Positions 24,369-31,849 of a stretch of 64,000 nucleotides of DNA are shown here, piece after piece. How positions within the stretch are numbered: position 1 is the first letter of the stretch; every line of letters starts with the position of its first letter. The position numbers and the translations under genes were made by a program. Below the pieces are notes generated by a model, which did no database searches, was not told the DNA's origin, and was given only the letters and a program-made list of their open reading frames with translations. This DNA is from Streptomyces dioscori (lineage in GTDB: Bacteria; Actinomycetota; Actinomycetes; Streptomycetales; Streptomycetaceae). The stretch lies in NCBI RefSeq assembly GCF_003024195.1, contig NZ_KZ679049.1, forward strand, positions 62,001 to 126,000. The letters run 5' to 3'.

Positions 24369-25009
24369 GCCGGGGCTCCTTCCAGGACGGGCTGCCCGGC
24401 CTTGCGGGAGCGCAGCCACCAGTCGCGCATGCCCCACAGGACGAGCGCGCCGTAGATGATGTAGACGAATCCGGAGAACGCGAAGCCGTTGGCGAAGTTG
24501 AGCGGCACGCCCACCAGGTCGACGAGCAGCCAGGCGAACCAGAACTCGACCATGCCGCGCGCCTGGGCGTACATCGCGACGACCGTGCCGACGAATATGT
24601 ACGCGTCGGGCCAGGGGTCCCAGGACAGCGACGGGTACGCGGTGAACAGGCTCGCGACGGCGACGGTGCCGACGGCCGCGGCGCCGAGCAGGTACGCGCG
24701 TTCGCGCCAGGTGGCGAACCGGACGGCGATGGAGCCGTCCTGCGCGCCGCCCCTGCCGCGGTTCCACTGCCAGTAGCCCCAGACCGCGACGGCCATGACC
24801 ACCAGCTGCTTGCCCGCGCTGCCCGAGAGGTGGGCGGTGGCGAACGCGACGAGGAGGATCGCGCCGGACAGGAACTGGACGGGCCAGGTCCAGATGGAGC
24901 GGCGCCACCCGAGGGCGAGGCCGATCAGCCCGATCACGTTGCCGATCATGTCGGCCCACTTGATGTGCTGGCCGAAGAGTGTGAACGCCTCGGAGTTGAG
25001 CCAGTTCAC
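24365..25009 (-). CDS. ribM: PnuC-family transporter, probable riboflavin transporter RibM
   Basis: The 214-residue membrane protein has about seven hydrophobic helices and the PnuC signature around WADMIGNVIGLIGLALGWRRS and WPVQFLSGAILL. PnuC proteins import nicotinamide riboside. The branch inside actinobacterial riboflavin operons (RibM) imports riboflavin by facilitated diffusion. Placement between ribE and ribBA, with 4-bp overlaps on both sides and a shared FMN riboswitch, favours the riboflavin role. Vitamin specificity is therefore inferred from context. Confidence 0.88.
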   Translation of the reverse strand: MNWLNSEAFTLFGQHIKWADMIGNVIGLIGLALGWRRSIWTWPVQFLSGAILLVAFATAHLSGSAGKQLVVMAVAVWGYWQWNRGRGGAQDGSIAVRFATWRERAYLLGAAAVGTVAVASLFTAYPSLSWDPWPDAYIFVGTVVAMYAQARGMVEFWFAWLLVDLVGVPLNFANGFAFSGFVYIIYGALVLWGMRDWWLRSRKAGQPVLEGAPA

Positions 25010-25641
25010 CGTGTCGCTCCCTCGGTGCCGGGCAGCGCCACAGGCCGCTGTCCCTGCGGGCCGAGCAGCCGCTCGACGTACTTGGCGATCACGTCGACCT
25101 CAAGGTTGACCGGGTCGCCGGGCTGCTTGCGGCCCAGGGTGGTCAGGTCGAGGGTGGTCGGGATGAGGCTGACGGTGAAGAAGTCGGGGCCGGCGTCGAC
25201 GACGGTGAGGCTGATGCCGTCGACGGTGATGGAGCCCTTCTCGACGACGTAGCGCGAGAGGTCCGCGGGCAGCGAGATCTTCACGATCTCCCAGTTCTCG
25301 GAGGGCTTGCGCTCGACGACCTCGCCCGTGCCGTCCACATGGCCCTGCACGATGTGCCCGCCGAGCCGCTCGCCCACGGCCATGGGCCGTTCGAGGTTGA
25401 CGCGGGAGCCGACGGTCAGGGCGCCGAGGCTGGAGCGGTCCAGGGTCTCCGCCATCACATCGGCGGTGAACTCGCCGTTCTCGTGGTCGACGACGGTCAG
25501 ACAGACGCCGTTGACGGCGATGGAGTCCCCGTGACGTGCACCTTCGGTGACCACAGGGCCACGGAGTCGGAAACGTGAGGCGTCGCCGAGGTTCTCGACG
25601 GCGGTGACTTCACCCAGCTCTTCGACGATTCCGGTGAACAC
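25006..25641 (-). CDS. ribE: Riboflavin synthase, alpha chain
   Basis: This enzyme dismutates two lumazines to riboflavin. The 211-residue product has the two lumazine-binding repeats: MFTGIVEELGEV at the start and GGHIVQGHVDGTGEV near residue 95, each followed by a matching SLT(V)VD motif. The start is GTG with GGAGGACCCGGGAA upstream. It is the first gene of the riboflavin operon, separated from the FMN aptamer by 157 nt. RibE is the Gram-positive-style name; the same enzyme is RibC in some schemes. Confidence 0.96.
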   Translation of the reverse strand: MFTGIVEELGEVTAVENLGDASRFRLRGPVVTEGARHGDSIAVNGVCLTVVDHENGEFTADVMAETLDRSSLGALTVGSRVNLERPMAVGERLGGHIVQGHVDGTGEVVERKPSENWEIVKISLPADLSRYVVEKGSITVDGISLTVVDAGPDFFTVSLIPTTLDLTTLGRKQPGDPVNLEVDVIAKYVERLLGPQGQRPVALPGTEGATR

Positions 25642-25740
25642 TTCCCGGGTCCTCCTGCCTCATAGGGCACGGACTCCGGGGCCTGTCGATGACGACAGAT
25701 GTGAAACGAGCGGGGACACCGGGGGCGACGCCGCGTGGGA

Positions 25741-25763
25741 CGACGTGCCCGTGGGACACGTCG
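25741..25763 (-). promoter_or_regulatory. Hairpin in the ribE leader
   Basis: CGACGTG and CACGTCG pair perfectly around a 9-nt loop between the FMN aptamer and the ribE start. It may be part of the expression platform. No T-run follows, so translational or Rho-linked control is as likely as intrinsic termination. Confidence 0.35.
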
Positions 25764-25798
25764 AAACAGACGGCGGCGCGCACGAATGCCCGCCCGCC

Positions 25799-25926
25799 GC
25801 GCACTGCCTCCCATCCGGACTTTAACCGTCGGTCCAGGAATTTCACCTGGTCAACCGGCCGCTGGAAGCGACCGGGTCGCGGACTGTAACCGCCGGTTCG
25901 GACTTTCACCGACCCCGGAGTGCGCT
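25799..25926 (-). promoter_or_regulatory. FMN riboswitch (RFN element)
   Basis: The minus strand carries the conserved RFN parts in order: the closing stem GCGCAC/GTGCGC, GGGTCGGTGAAAGTCCG, ACCGGCGGTTACAGTCCG, a variable GC-rich hairpin, GGTGAAATTCCTGGACC, and CGACGGTTAAAGTCCGGATG. All five peripheral stems can be drawn. It lies directly upstream of ribE and should repress ribE-ribM-ribBA-ribH, perhaps with hisE-hisG downstream, when FMN is abundant. Confidence 0.97.
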
Positions 25927-26079
25927 GCTTCTGGTACAGACTCAGTGTGCCACGCCTGATCGACGCCCAAGCGGGTGAATTCTGTGGGGTGGCTCACAAG
26001 GTGTACCGATGGACTTCACGGGACACTCGTGAGGCGTCAGGCTCTGATCAACTTCTCCGTGATCAAGGCGTCTCGCTGG

Positions 26080-26122
26080 TGGTCCATACCTATTGACGCT
26101 TTGGTCTAGTCCTCTCTAGGGT
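26080..26122 (+). promoter_or_regulatory. Orphan chitinase-type promoter with two DasR-like boxes
   Basis: TGGTCCATACCT (26080-26091) and TGGTCTAGTCCT (26102-26113) lie 22 bp apart; the second is identical over 12 bp to the downstream box of the chitinase promoter at 10592. A -35 TTGACG (26093-26098) and -10 TAGGGT (26117-26122) flank an 18-bp spacer. No gene follows in this direction: the ROK gene is on the other strand. The layout copies that of the chitinase gene, where the boxes start 21 bp apart. Confidence 0.7.
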
Positions 26123-26124
26123 CA

Positions 26125-26216
26125 GCGTGCACCGGCGCCTCTCCGGGTCGCGTTCGCCGACCCGCCCCAGATCGACCCGGCGGCGGTGACGGAGGCCCTT
26201 GCCCCGCCGCCGGGTC
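26125..26216 (+). ncRNA. Possible short RNA from the orphan promoter
   Basis: The predicted transcript would start near 26128, contain the hairpin CGGGTCG/CGACCCG (26144-26164) and stop at the 13-bp terminator stem ending at 26216, giving roughly 90 nt. The only frame inside encodes about 20 Arg/Ser-rich residues without a ribosome-binding site. It may equally be an untranslated remnant of a lost chitinase gene. Confidence 0.3.
26174..26216. terminator. Terminator-like hairpin between the orphan promoter and the ROK gene
   Basis: A perfect 13-bp stem (26174-26186 with 26204-26216, GACCCGGCGGCGG and its complement) encloses a 17-nt loop. It lies 24 bp beyond the ROK stop codon and about 50 bp past the orphan promoter's expected start, so it can serve both directions. 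Confidence 0.75.
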
Positions 26217-26240
26217 TCCGTTCTCGGTACGGGCCCGGGT

Positions 26241-27653
26241 TCACCTCTCCGGAGGCGCGAACAGCTCGTCCTGGGCGCCGTCCCGGGCCATCAGCAGGGC
26301 ACCGCGCAGCACGGCCCCGCCGCCCAGGGTCCCGGCCCGCACCTCGGTGGGCAACGGAGTCATCCGCGCAAGCCGCTCCCGCACCCGAGCCGCCAGCACT
26401 TCCCCACCGGCCCGCCCGACCTCCCCGGACAACACGACACACCCCGGATCGAGCACGGCGATGACGGAAGCGGCCCCCAGAGCGACGCGATCGGCGAGCG
26501 CATCAAGAAACTCAGAGGCGGCGCCCACCGCGGGGCGCAGCCCCAGGGGGCGCGGGGAACTGCGCGACCCACCCCCACTGCCCGCAGACAGATCCGCCGA
26601 CTGCCCACCCATCGAATCCGAGCCGGGCGTGACAGCGCCCAAGGGGCGCGGGGAACTGCGCGGCCCACCCCCACCCCCCGCAGCCGAATCCACTACCCCT
26701 CCGGTTTCCGGGACCGGCGCGGAGCCGGAGTTCGAAGCCGGCGCGGAGCCGGAATTCACCCAAGACACAGCCTCCCGCACCAACGCCGCCGCATGCGGCT
26801 CATGCTCGACAGCGGGTGCCACCACCCCGAACCCCCGCGCCAGTTCGGCGACAGCCGCAGCCCCCGCGAGCGAATGGAACCCACCCTCGCACCCCGTCGC
26901 GGACGGCATCCCGCCCGTCCCCGGCACCGGCAGGAAGCCGATCTCCCCGGTCCCCCCGGACGCACCGCGCCGCAGCACCCCGTCCAGAACCACCGCCGCC
27001 CCGATCCCGTGCCCGAGCCAGAGCAGCACGAACGTGTCGCGGTCCCGCGCGGCCCCGTCACGCTGCTCGGCCAGCGCCGCGAGGTTCGTCTCGTTCTCGA
27101 CGACGACCCGAGCCTCGAACCGCTCCTGGAGCGCCGCGGCAAGACGCCGATGCCATTCGGGCAACCCCGTGGAGTCGCGCAGCTCACCGGTAGCGGGGTC
27201 GATCAGCCCGGGAGCCCCCACCCCGACGGTGTGCAGCCGCTCGACCCCCGCCTCCTTCGCCGTGCGCTCGACCAGCGCGACCGCCTGCTCGACCGCGGGC
27301 CCGGTGTCCGTCTCGTACGCGATCGGCACCGACGCCTCGGCCAGGACCGAGCCCAGCAGATCCGCGACGACCACGGCCACCCCCTCGGTACGTACGTCGA
27401 GGGCCGCCAGGTGGGCCCGGTCGGCGACGATCCCGTACAGCCGGGCGTTCGGGCCGCGCCGCTGCTCGCCGGACTCGCCGACCACGCCGATCAGCCCGGC
27501 TTCGGCGAGGCGTTCCACGAGGTCGGCGACCGAGGGCCGGGACAGTCCGGTGAGTTTCTTCAACTGCCCTGCCGTCAGAGGACCTTCCTGCTGCAGCAGC
27601 CGCAGGGCGAGCCGGTCGTTGATGGCCCGGGCGGTACTCGGTGATGCGGGCAT
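26241..27653 (-). CDS. ROK family transcriptional regulator with an in-frame repeat insertion
   Basis: The N-terminal winged helix-turn-helix (about 15-60, LTAGQLKKLTGLSRPSVADLVERL) is followed by a sugar-kinase-like ROK domain: VGVGAPGLIDP, VVENETNLAALAEQ, WLGHGIGAAVVLDG and GGTGEIGFLPV. The normal zinc motif is degenerate (ATGCEGG). At about residues 298-380 the ROK fold is interrupted by a Gly/Ser/Ala/Pro-rich stretch holding two SSPRPLG blocks. These are in-frame copies of the dispersed intergenic repeat plus a 24-bp tandem repeat. The ROK fold then resumes (SEFLDALADRVALGAASVIAVLDPG). The length of 470 exceeds the usual 390-410 by the size of the insert. It is divergent from an MFS gene and shares a palindromic operator with it, so it probably regulates that transporter. 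Confidence 0.88.
   Translation of the reverse strand: MPASPSTARAINDRLALRLLQQEGPLTAGQLKKLTGLSRPSVADLVERLAEAGLIGVVGESGEQRRGPNARLYGIVADRAHLAALDVRTEGVAVVVADLLGSVLAEASVPIAYETDTGPAVEQAVALVERTAKEAGVERLHTVGVGAPGLIDPATGELRDSTGLPEWHRRLAAALQERFEARVVVENETNLAALAEQRDGAARDRDTFVLLWLGHGIGAAVVLDGVLRRGASGGTGEIGFLPVPGTGGMPSATGCEGGFHSLAGAAAVAELARGFGVVAPAVEHEPHAAALVREAVSWVNSGSAPASNSGSAPVPETGGVVDSAAGGGGGPRSSPRPLGAVTPGSDSMGGQSADLSAGSGGGSRSSPRPLGLRPAVGAASEFLDALADRVALGAASVIAVLDPGCVVLSGEVGRAGGEVLAARVRERLARMTPLPTEVRAGTLGGGAVLRGALLMARDGAQDELFAPPER
26544..26683 (+). repeat. Two dispersed repeats inside the ROK coding sequence
   Basis: Copies at about 26544-26588 and 26639-26683 share the GCGCGGGGAACTGCGCG core and the C-rich flank with the intergenic family. 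The cores start exactly 96 bp apart (26550 and 26646), i.e. 32 codons, so the reading frame is kept. Confidence 0.9.
26712..26758. repeat. 24-bp tandem repeat inside the ROK gene
   Basis: Two copies of a unit containing CCGGCGCGGAGCCGGA and GTTCGAA or ATTCACC variants stand in tandem, encoding NSGSAPAS followed by NSGSAPVP. It adjoins the two dispersed repeats and extends the same low-complexity linker. Confidence 0.8.
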
Positions 27654-27719
27654 GCCGGGATCCTTCCAGATCGCTGCGGACGGCCGCGGACGGCTGCGGC
27701 GGGCGCAATGACAATCTAT

Positions 27720-27742
27720 CTATCAGGCAGGGTGCCTGATAG
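27720..27742. promoter_or_regulatory. ROK operator palindrome
   Basis: CTATCAGGCA and TGCCTGATAG form a perfect 10-bp inverted repeat around GGG, in the 164-bp divergent region between the ROK regulator and the MFS permease. CTATCTATCAGG gives a partial direct repeat on the left. It is the obvious binding site for the ROK protein and would control both genes. Confidence 0.75.
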
Positions 27743-27817
27743 TTTACGGCGGCAGAGCGGAGAGACGAGCAAGAAACGACGGACGACTGCTGGGGTCGAC
27801 GGACAGGGGCCGGGAGA

Positions 27818-29047
27818 ATGAGTGAAGTGGTCTACGACCGGCGCGAGGTGAAGCGCTCCCGGTACGCCGTGGCGGCGGTGTTCGCCGTGCACGGCGCCGT
27901 CACCGGCTCGTTCGCGACCCGCGTCCCGTGGATCCAGGACCACGCCTCGGTGAGCGCGGGCCAGCTCGGCCTGGCGCTCGCCTTCCCCGCCATCGGCGCC
28001 TCCCTGGCGATGCCCCTGGCGGGCAGCGTCAGCCACCGCTTCGGCGCCCGCACGGCCCTGCGCGGACTCATGGCGCTGTGGACGCTCTCCCTCGTCCTCC
28101 CGGCCCTCGCCCCGAACCTGCTCACCCTGTGCCTGGCCCTCTTCGTGTACGGCGCCACGGCAGGCATGGCCGACGTGGCGATGAACGCCCTGGGCGTCGA
28201 GGTCGAGAACCGCCTGGACAAGTCGATCATGTCCGGGCTGCACGGCATGTGGAGCGCGGGCGCCCTGATCGGCTCGGCGGGCGGAACGCTCGCCGCGCAC
28301 CTGGGCACGGACGCCCGGCTGCACCACGCGCTCGCCGCGCTGACGCTCACCGTCCTCGGCACGGTCGCCTGTCAGGGCGTACTGGACCTGCGCGCCACCG
28401 AGGACGAGGAGGCGCCGCCGCGTTTCGCGCTGCCGCCCAGGTCGGCGCTGCTCATCGGGGCGATCGGCTTCTGCGCGGTGTTCGCGGAGGGGGCGAGCCT
28501 GGACTGGTCGGCGGTCTATCTGCGGGACGTCATCGGCACCTCGGCGGGACTCGCGGCCGCGTGCACGACCGCCTTCACCCTCACCATGGCGGTCGCGCGG
28601 CTCGCCGGCGACGCGGTGGTGGACCGGTTCGGGCCGGTGCGCACCGTACGGGTCAGCGGGCTCCTCGCCACCGCCGGCGCCCTGCTCGTCGTGCTGGCGC
28701 AGAACGCGGTCCTGGCCATGACCGGCTTCGCCCTGCTGGGCCTCGGCATAGCCGTGGTCGTACCGCTCTGCTTCGCCGCGGCGGGCCGCAGCGGCCCCAA
28801 CCCGGCCCAGGCCATCGCGGGCGTCGCCACCATCACGTACACCTCGGGGCTGATCGCGCCGTCCGCCATCGGAACCGTTGCGGACGCGACGAGCCTGGTG
28901 ACGTCCTTCGTGCTGGTGACCGTGCTGGCCTTCGGCCTCGCCGCGTTCGCCGGTGTCCTGCGGACCAGCGGCCGTACGTCGAACGCCCAGCTCCCCGGCG
29001 CGCGCGGCGAGGTGTCGGACGCGAAGGTTCCGGATTCGCGGCCCTGA
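27818..29047 (+). CDS. MFS transporter
   Basis: The 409-residue, 12-helix permease belongs to the sugar-transporter/FucP-YbjJ-like branch. The typical A-loop sequence SVSHRFGARTALRGL lies after helix 2 and the second-half counterpart GDAVVDRFGPVRTVRVSG after helix 8. The N-terminal helix contains AVHGAVTGSFATRVPWIQD, characteristic of this subgroup. The tail (about 385-409) is polar. Expression is probably repressed by the adjacent ROK protein until a sugar or sugar phosphate binds it. The substrate is unknown. The start is ATG, though GTG-like alternatives exist nearby. Confidence 0.87.
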   Translation: MSEVVYDRREVKRSRYAVAAVFAVHGAVTGSFATRVPWIQDHASVSAGQLGLALAFPAIGASLAMPLAGSVSHRFGARTALRGLMALWTLSLVLPALAPNLLTLCLALFVYGATAGMADVAMNALGVEVENRLDKSIMSGLHGMWSAGALIGSAGGTLAAHLGTDARLHHALAALTLTVLGTVACQGVLDLRATEDEEAPPRFALPPRSALLIGAIGFCAVFAEGASLDWSAVYLRDVIGTSAGLAAACTTAFTLTMAVARLAGDAVVDRFGPVRTVRVSGLLATAGALLVVLAQNAVLAMTGFALLGLGIAVVVPLCFAAAGRSGPNPAQAIAGVATITYTSGLIAPSAIGTVADATSLVTSFVLVTVLAFGLAAFAGVLRTSGRTSNAQLPGARGEVSDAKVPDSRP

Positions 29048-29143
29048 ACCGGCCGCTCCCCCGACTCACCCCTACCATGGCGCTGATCTTCACGTAAGGA
29101 ATCTCGGACAGGCGTCCGAGGTGCAGAGAAAGCGGATACCACC

Positions 29144-30568
29144 ATGGACCTCGGCGTGCGCTGGAAACTGCACGGTGACGGGCGAACGCCCGCACCCGGA
29201 GCGGTCGTCCGCCCCGACGAACGGCTCTCGTGGCCACGGACGGCGGGCCTCGGCGCCCAGCACGTGGTGGCGATGTTCGGGGCGTCCTTCGTCGCGCCGG
29301 TCCTGATGGGTCTGGACCCGAACCTCGCGATCATGATGTCGGGCGTCGCGACGGTGATCTTCCTGCTCGCGACCCGCGGCCGGGTGCCCAGCTACCTGGG
29401 CTGCTCGCTCTCCTTCGTGGGCGTCGCCGCGGTGATCCGGGCACAGGGCGGCTCCAGCGCGACCGTGACCGGTGCCGTGTTCGTCGTGGGCGTCGCGCTG
29501 TTCCTGGTCGGACTCGCGGTGCGGCGGTTCGGGGCGCGGATCATCCATGCCGCGATGCCGCCGATCGTCACGGGCGCGGTCGTCATGCTGATCGGCTTCA
29601 ACCTGGCCCCGGTCACCGCCGCCACATACTGGCCGCAGGACCAGTGGACGGCGCTGCTCGTGATGCTGTTCACCGGCCTGGCGGTGGTGTGCCTGCGCGG
29701 TTTCTGGTCACGGATCGCGATCTTCCTCGGCCTGGTCTTCGGATACGGCATCTCGTGGGTGTTCGACCTGGTCTTCGGCCGGATCCACTCGGCCGACGCG
29801 AGCGGAAAGGTCACCGACCACTGGCGGCTCGACCTCTCCGGGGTCGGTTCGGCGGACTGGATCGGTCTTCCGGCGTTCCACGGCCCGTCCTTCGAGTGGT
29901 CGGCGATCCTCGTGGCCCTGCCCGTCGTGATCGCGCTCGTCGCCGAGAACGCGGGCCATGTGAAGGCCGTCGGCGAGATGACCGGCGACTCGCTGGACGA
30001 CAAGCTGGGCACGGCGATCTCCGCGGACGGCGTCGGCTCGATGCTCTCCACCGCCGTGGGCGGGCCGCCCAACACCACGTACTCCGAGAACATCGGTGTC
30101 ATGGCGGCGACCCGCGTCTACTCCACGGCCGCCTACTGGGCCGCCGCCGGCTTCGCGCTGCTCTTCGGGCTCTGCCCGAAGTTCGGCGCGGTCGTGGCGG
30201 CCATCCCGGGCGGGGTGCTCGGCGGGATCACCGTCATCCTGTACGGCATGATCGGCCTGCTCGGCGCGCAGATCTGGCTCAACGCCGGGGTGGACCTGCG
30301 CAATCCGCTGAACCTGGTACCGGCCGCGGCGGGCATCATCATCGGCGTCGGCAACGTCACCATGAAGTTCACCGACACCTTCTCACTGAGCGGGATCGCG
30401 CTCGGCACGCTCGTCGTGATCACCGGCTATCACGCGCTGCGGGCCATGGCTCCCGCGCACCTCAAGTCGCAGGAACCGCTGCTGGACGAGGGCACGTCGT
30501 CGTACAGCTCCGAGGGCAACTCGGAGGGCGGCTCCGGCCCGACACCCGGTCAGCGCGCCAAGTCGTAG
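29144..30568 (+). CDS. Nucleobase permease of the NCS2 family
   Basis: The 474-residue protein is a proton-coupled uracil/xanthine/uric-acid permease with about 14 helices. Family motifs are GLGAQHVVAMFGASFVAPVL near the start, ENAGHVKAVGEMTGDSLDD around the proton- and substrate-binding glutamate, and the signature GGPPNTTYSENIGVMAATRVYS. The last 40 residues are a Ser/Gly-rich cytoplasmic tail. It starts 96 bp after the MFS gene and may be partly co-transcribed with it. Its 3' end overlaps the convergent GH6 gene by 19 bp. The uracil versus purine choice cannot be made from sequence alone. Confidence 0.92.
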   Translation: MDLGVRWKLHGDGRTPAPGAVVRPDERLSWPRTAGLGAQHVVAMFGASFVAPVLMGLDPNLAIMMSGVATVIFLLATRGRVPSYLGCSLSFVGVAAVIRAQGGSSATVTGAVFVVGVALFLVGLAVRRFGARIIHAAMPPIVTGAVVMLIGFNLAPVTAATYWPQDQWTALLVMLFTGLAVVCLRGFWSRIAIFLGLVFGYGISWVFDLVFGRIHSADASGKVTDHWRLDLSGVGSADWIGLPAFHGPSFEWSAILVALPVVIALVAENAGHVKAVGEMTGDSLDDKLGTAISADGVGSMLSTAVGGPPNTTYSENIGVMAATRVYSTAAYWAAAGFALLFGLCPKFGAVVAAIPGGVLGGITVILYGMIGLLGAQIWLNAGVDLRNPLNLVPAAAGIIIGVGNVTMKFTDTFSLSGIALGTLVVITGYHALRAMAPAHLKSQEPLLDEGTSSYSSEGNSEGGSGPTPGQRAKS

Positions 30569-31749
30569 GCGTAGTCCGGCGTGAACGTGCCCGGCGTACC
30601 CCGGCAGCCGTCGGACTCGCCCGGCAGCTTCACCCACAGATAGGCGTCGATCCTGGCCTCCCCGGTGCTCAGGGTCGGCGCCTGTCCCAGCTTGCGGCCC
30701 GCGGGATCGCACCACTCGCCGTCGGCCGGGGCGCCGTTGCCGTTGCGGCTGGTGTCGATGACGGCACCCAGACTCGCGGGCCCGCCGAGTGCTTCGAGGG
30801 TCCGGCGGACGTACGCGACCTCGTCGCCCGTGCGGTTGAAGTTGGAGACGTTGCTGAAGATCCCGTCCGAGGAGGCGGCGGACGCGGCACCGGCCCGGCG
30901 CAGCAGCCCGGCCTGCTTCTGCGGCGTGTTCCAGTCCGAGTGCCCCGCGTCGAAGTAGACCCGCGCCTTCGGATTCGCCGCCTTCAGCACCCGGCCGGCC
31001 CGGGCCAACGCGCCGAAACGGGCCGTCCGTTGACCCTCGGAGAGACAGTCCGACTGGGCGATCGCGTCGGGCTCCAAAATCACCACGACCTCCCGTGTGC
31101 CGAGGCCCGCCGCGAACTTCTCGATCCACCCGTCGTACGCGCCTAGGTCGGGCGCGCCGCCCTGCGAGGCCCCGCCGCAGTCACGGTCCGGTATCGCGTA
31201 CGGGACGACGACGGGCACCCCGCCCTTCGCCGCCCCGGCCGAAGTGACCGCCCTGACGCGGGCGGTGATGTTCGACGGCGTGTAGTCCGCGAACCAGACC
31301 GCGGCGGGACGGTCGGCTATCCGGGACTCGATGACCGGGCGGCGCGGGTCGTCGGGGTTGGCCCGGACCCAGTCCAGTACCTGCGAGTCGCCGTGGCGGT
31401 ACAGGCGCACGGACGCGGGCTCCGTCCTCGGCCTCGTGGCCGCGGACTTCGACGGCTTCGGAGTGGGCCTCGCCTTCGAAGCGGACGCGGACGCCGAGGG
31501 CGACGGGGAGCCGGAGGCCGCCGAGGACGAAGGGGTGGGCCTGTAGGGCAGGGGCTGCAGGAACGGTGTGCCGGACACTTCGGGCCGTGCCTCGTCGCCG
31601 CCCCTGCCATCGTCCAGCGCGGACATCATCCCCGTCACGGTGCCGGCCGCGACGACGGCGGAGGCCAGCGCCACCATGGCACCGCGCCGGGCGGCACGTC
31701 GGCGCTCCGCCCGGCGGGCGGCCAGGCGCTCGGCACGTCGGACTGACAC
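30550..31749 (-). CDS. Secreted or membrane-anchored GH6 family hydrolase
   Basis: The 399-residue product belongs to glycoside hydrolase family 6 (inverting endoglucanase/cellobiohydrolase). A very basic N-terminus (RRAERLAARRAERRRAARRGA) and one hydrophobic segment (about 25-45) act as a signal or anchor. A Pro/Ser/Thr linker runs to about 110 (PSSSAASGSPSPSASAS). The catalytic domain shows VVVPYAIPDRDCGG, VVVILEPDAIAQ, ARVYFDAGHSDW, NVSNFNRTGDEV and WCDPAGRKLGQ, the typical GH6 loops with their aspartates. No cellulose-binding module is present. GTG 31749 with GGAGGGGGAG upstream is the start. Activity on beta-1,4-glucan is expected from the family, and the true substrate could be another glucan. 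Confidence 0.88.
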   Translation of the reverse strand: MSVRRAERLAARRAERRRAARRGAMVALASAVVAAGTVTGMMSALDDGRGGDEARPEVSGTPFLQPLPYRPTPSSSAASGSPSPSASASASKARPTPKPSKSAATRPRTEPASVRLYRHGDSQVLDWVRANPDDPRRPVIESRIADRPAAVWFADYTPSNITARVRAVTSAGAAKGGVPVVVPYAIPDRDCGGASQGGAPDLGAYDGWIEKFAAGLGTREVVVILEPDAIAQSDCLSEGQRTARFGALARAGRVLKAANPKARVYFDAGHSDWNTPQKQAGLLRRAGAASAASSDGIFSNVSNFNRTGDEVAYVRRTLEALGGPASLGAVIDTSRNGNGAPADGEWCDPAGRKLGQAPTLSTGEARIDAYLWVKLPGESDGCRGTPGTFTPDYAYDLAR

Positions 31750-31849
31750 GTGGTGCTCCCCCTCCTCCGGGCCCCGCGTAATCCCCCGTTCTGGGGAAGC
31801 GACCGGCCCGGCGGCCCTCGGCACAGCCTAGGCCTGGGACCCTGCCCCC

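Noticed and set aside
25610..25909. A 99-codon frame upstream of ribE
   Set aside because: It lies across the FMN riboswitch aptamer, whose conserved elements fully explain the sequence.
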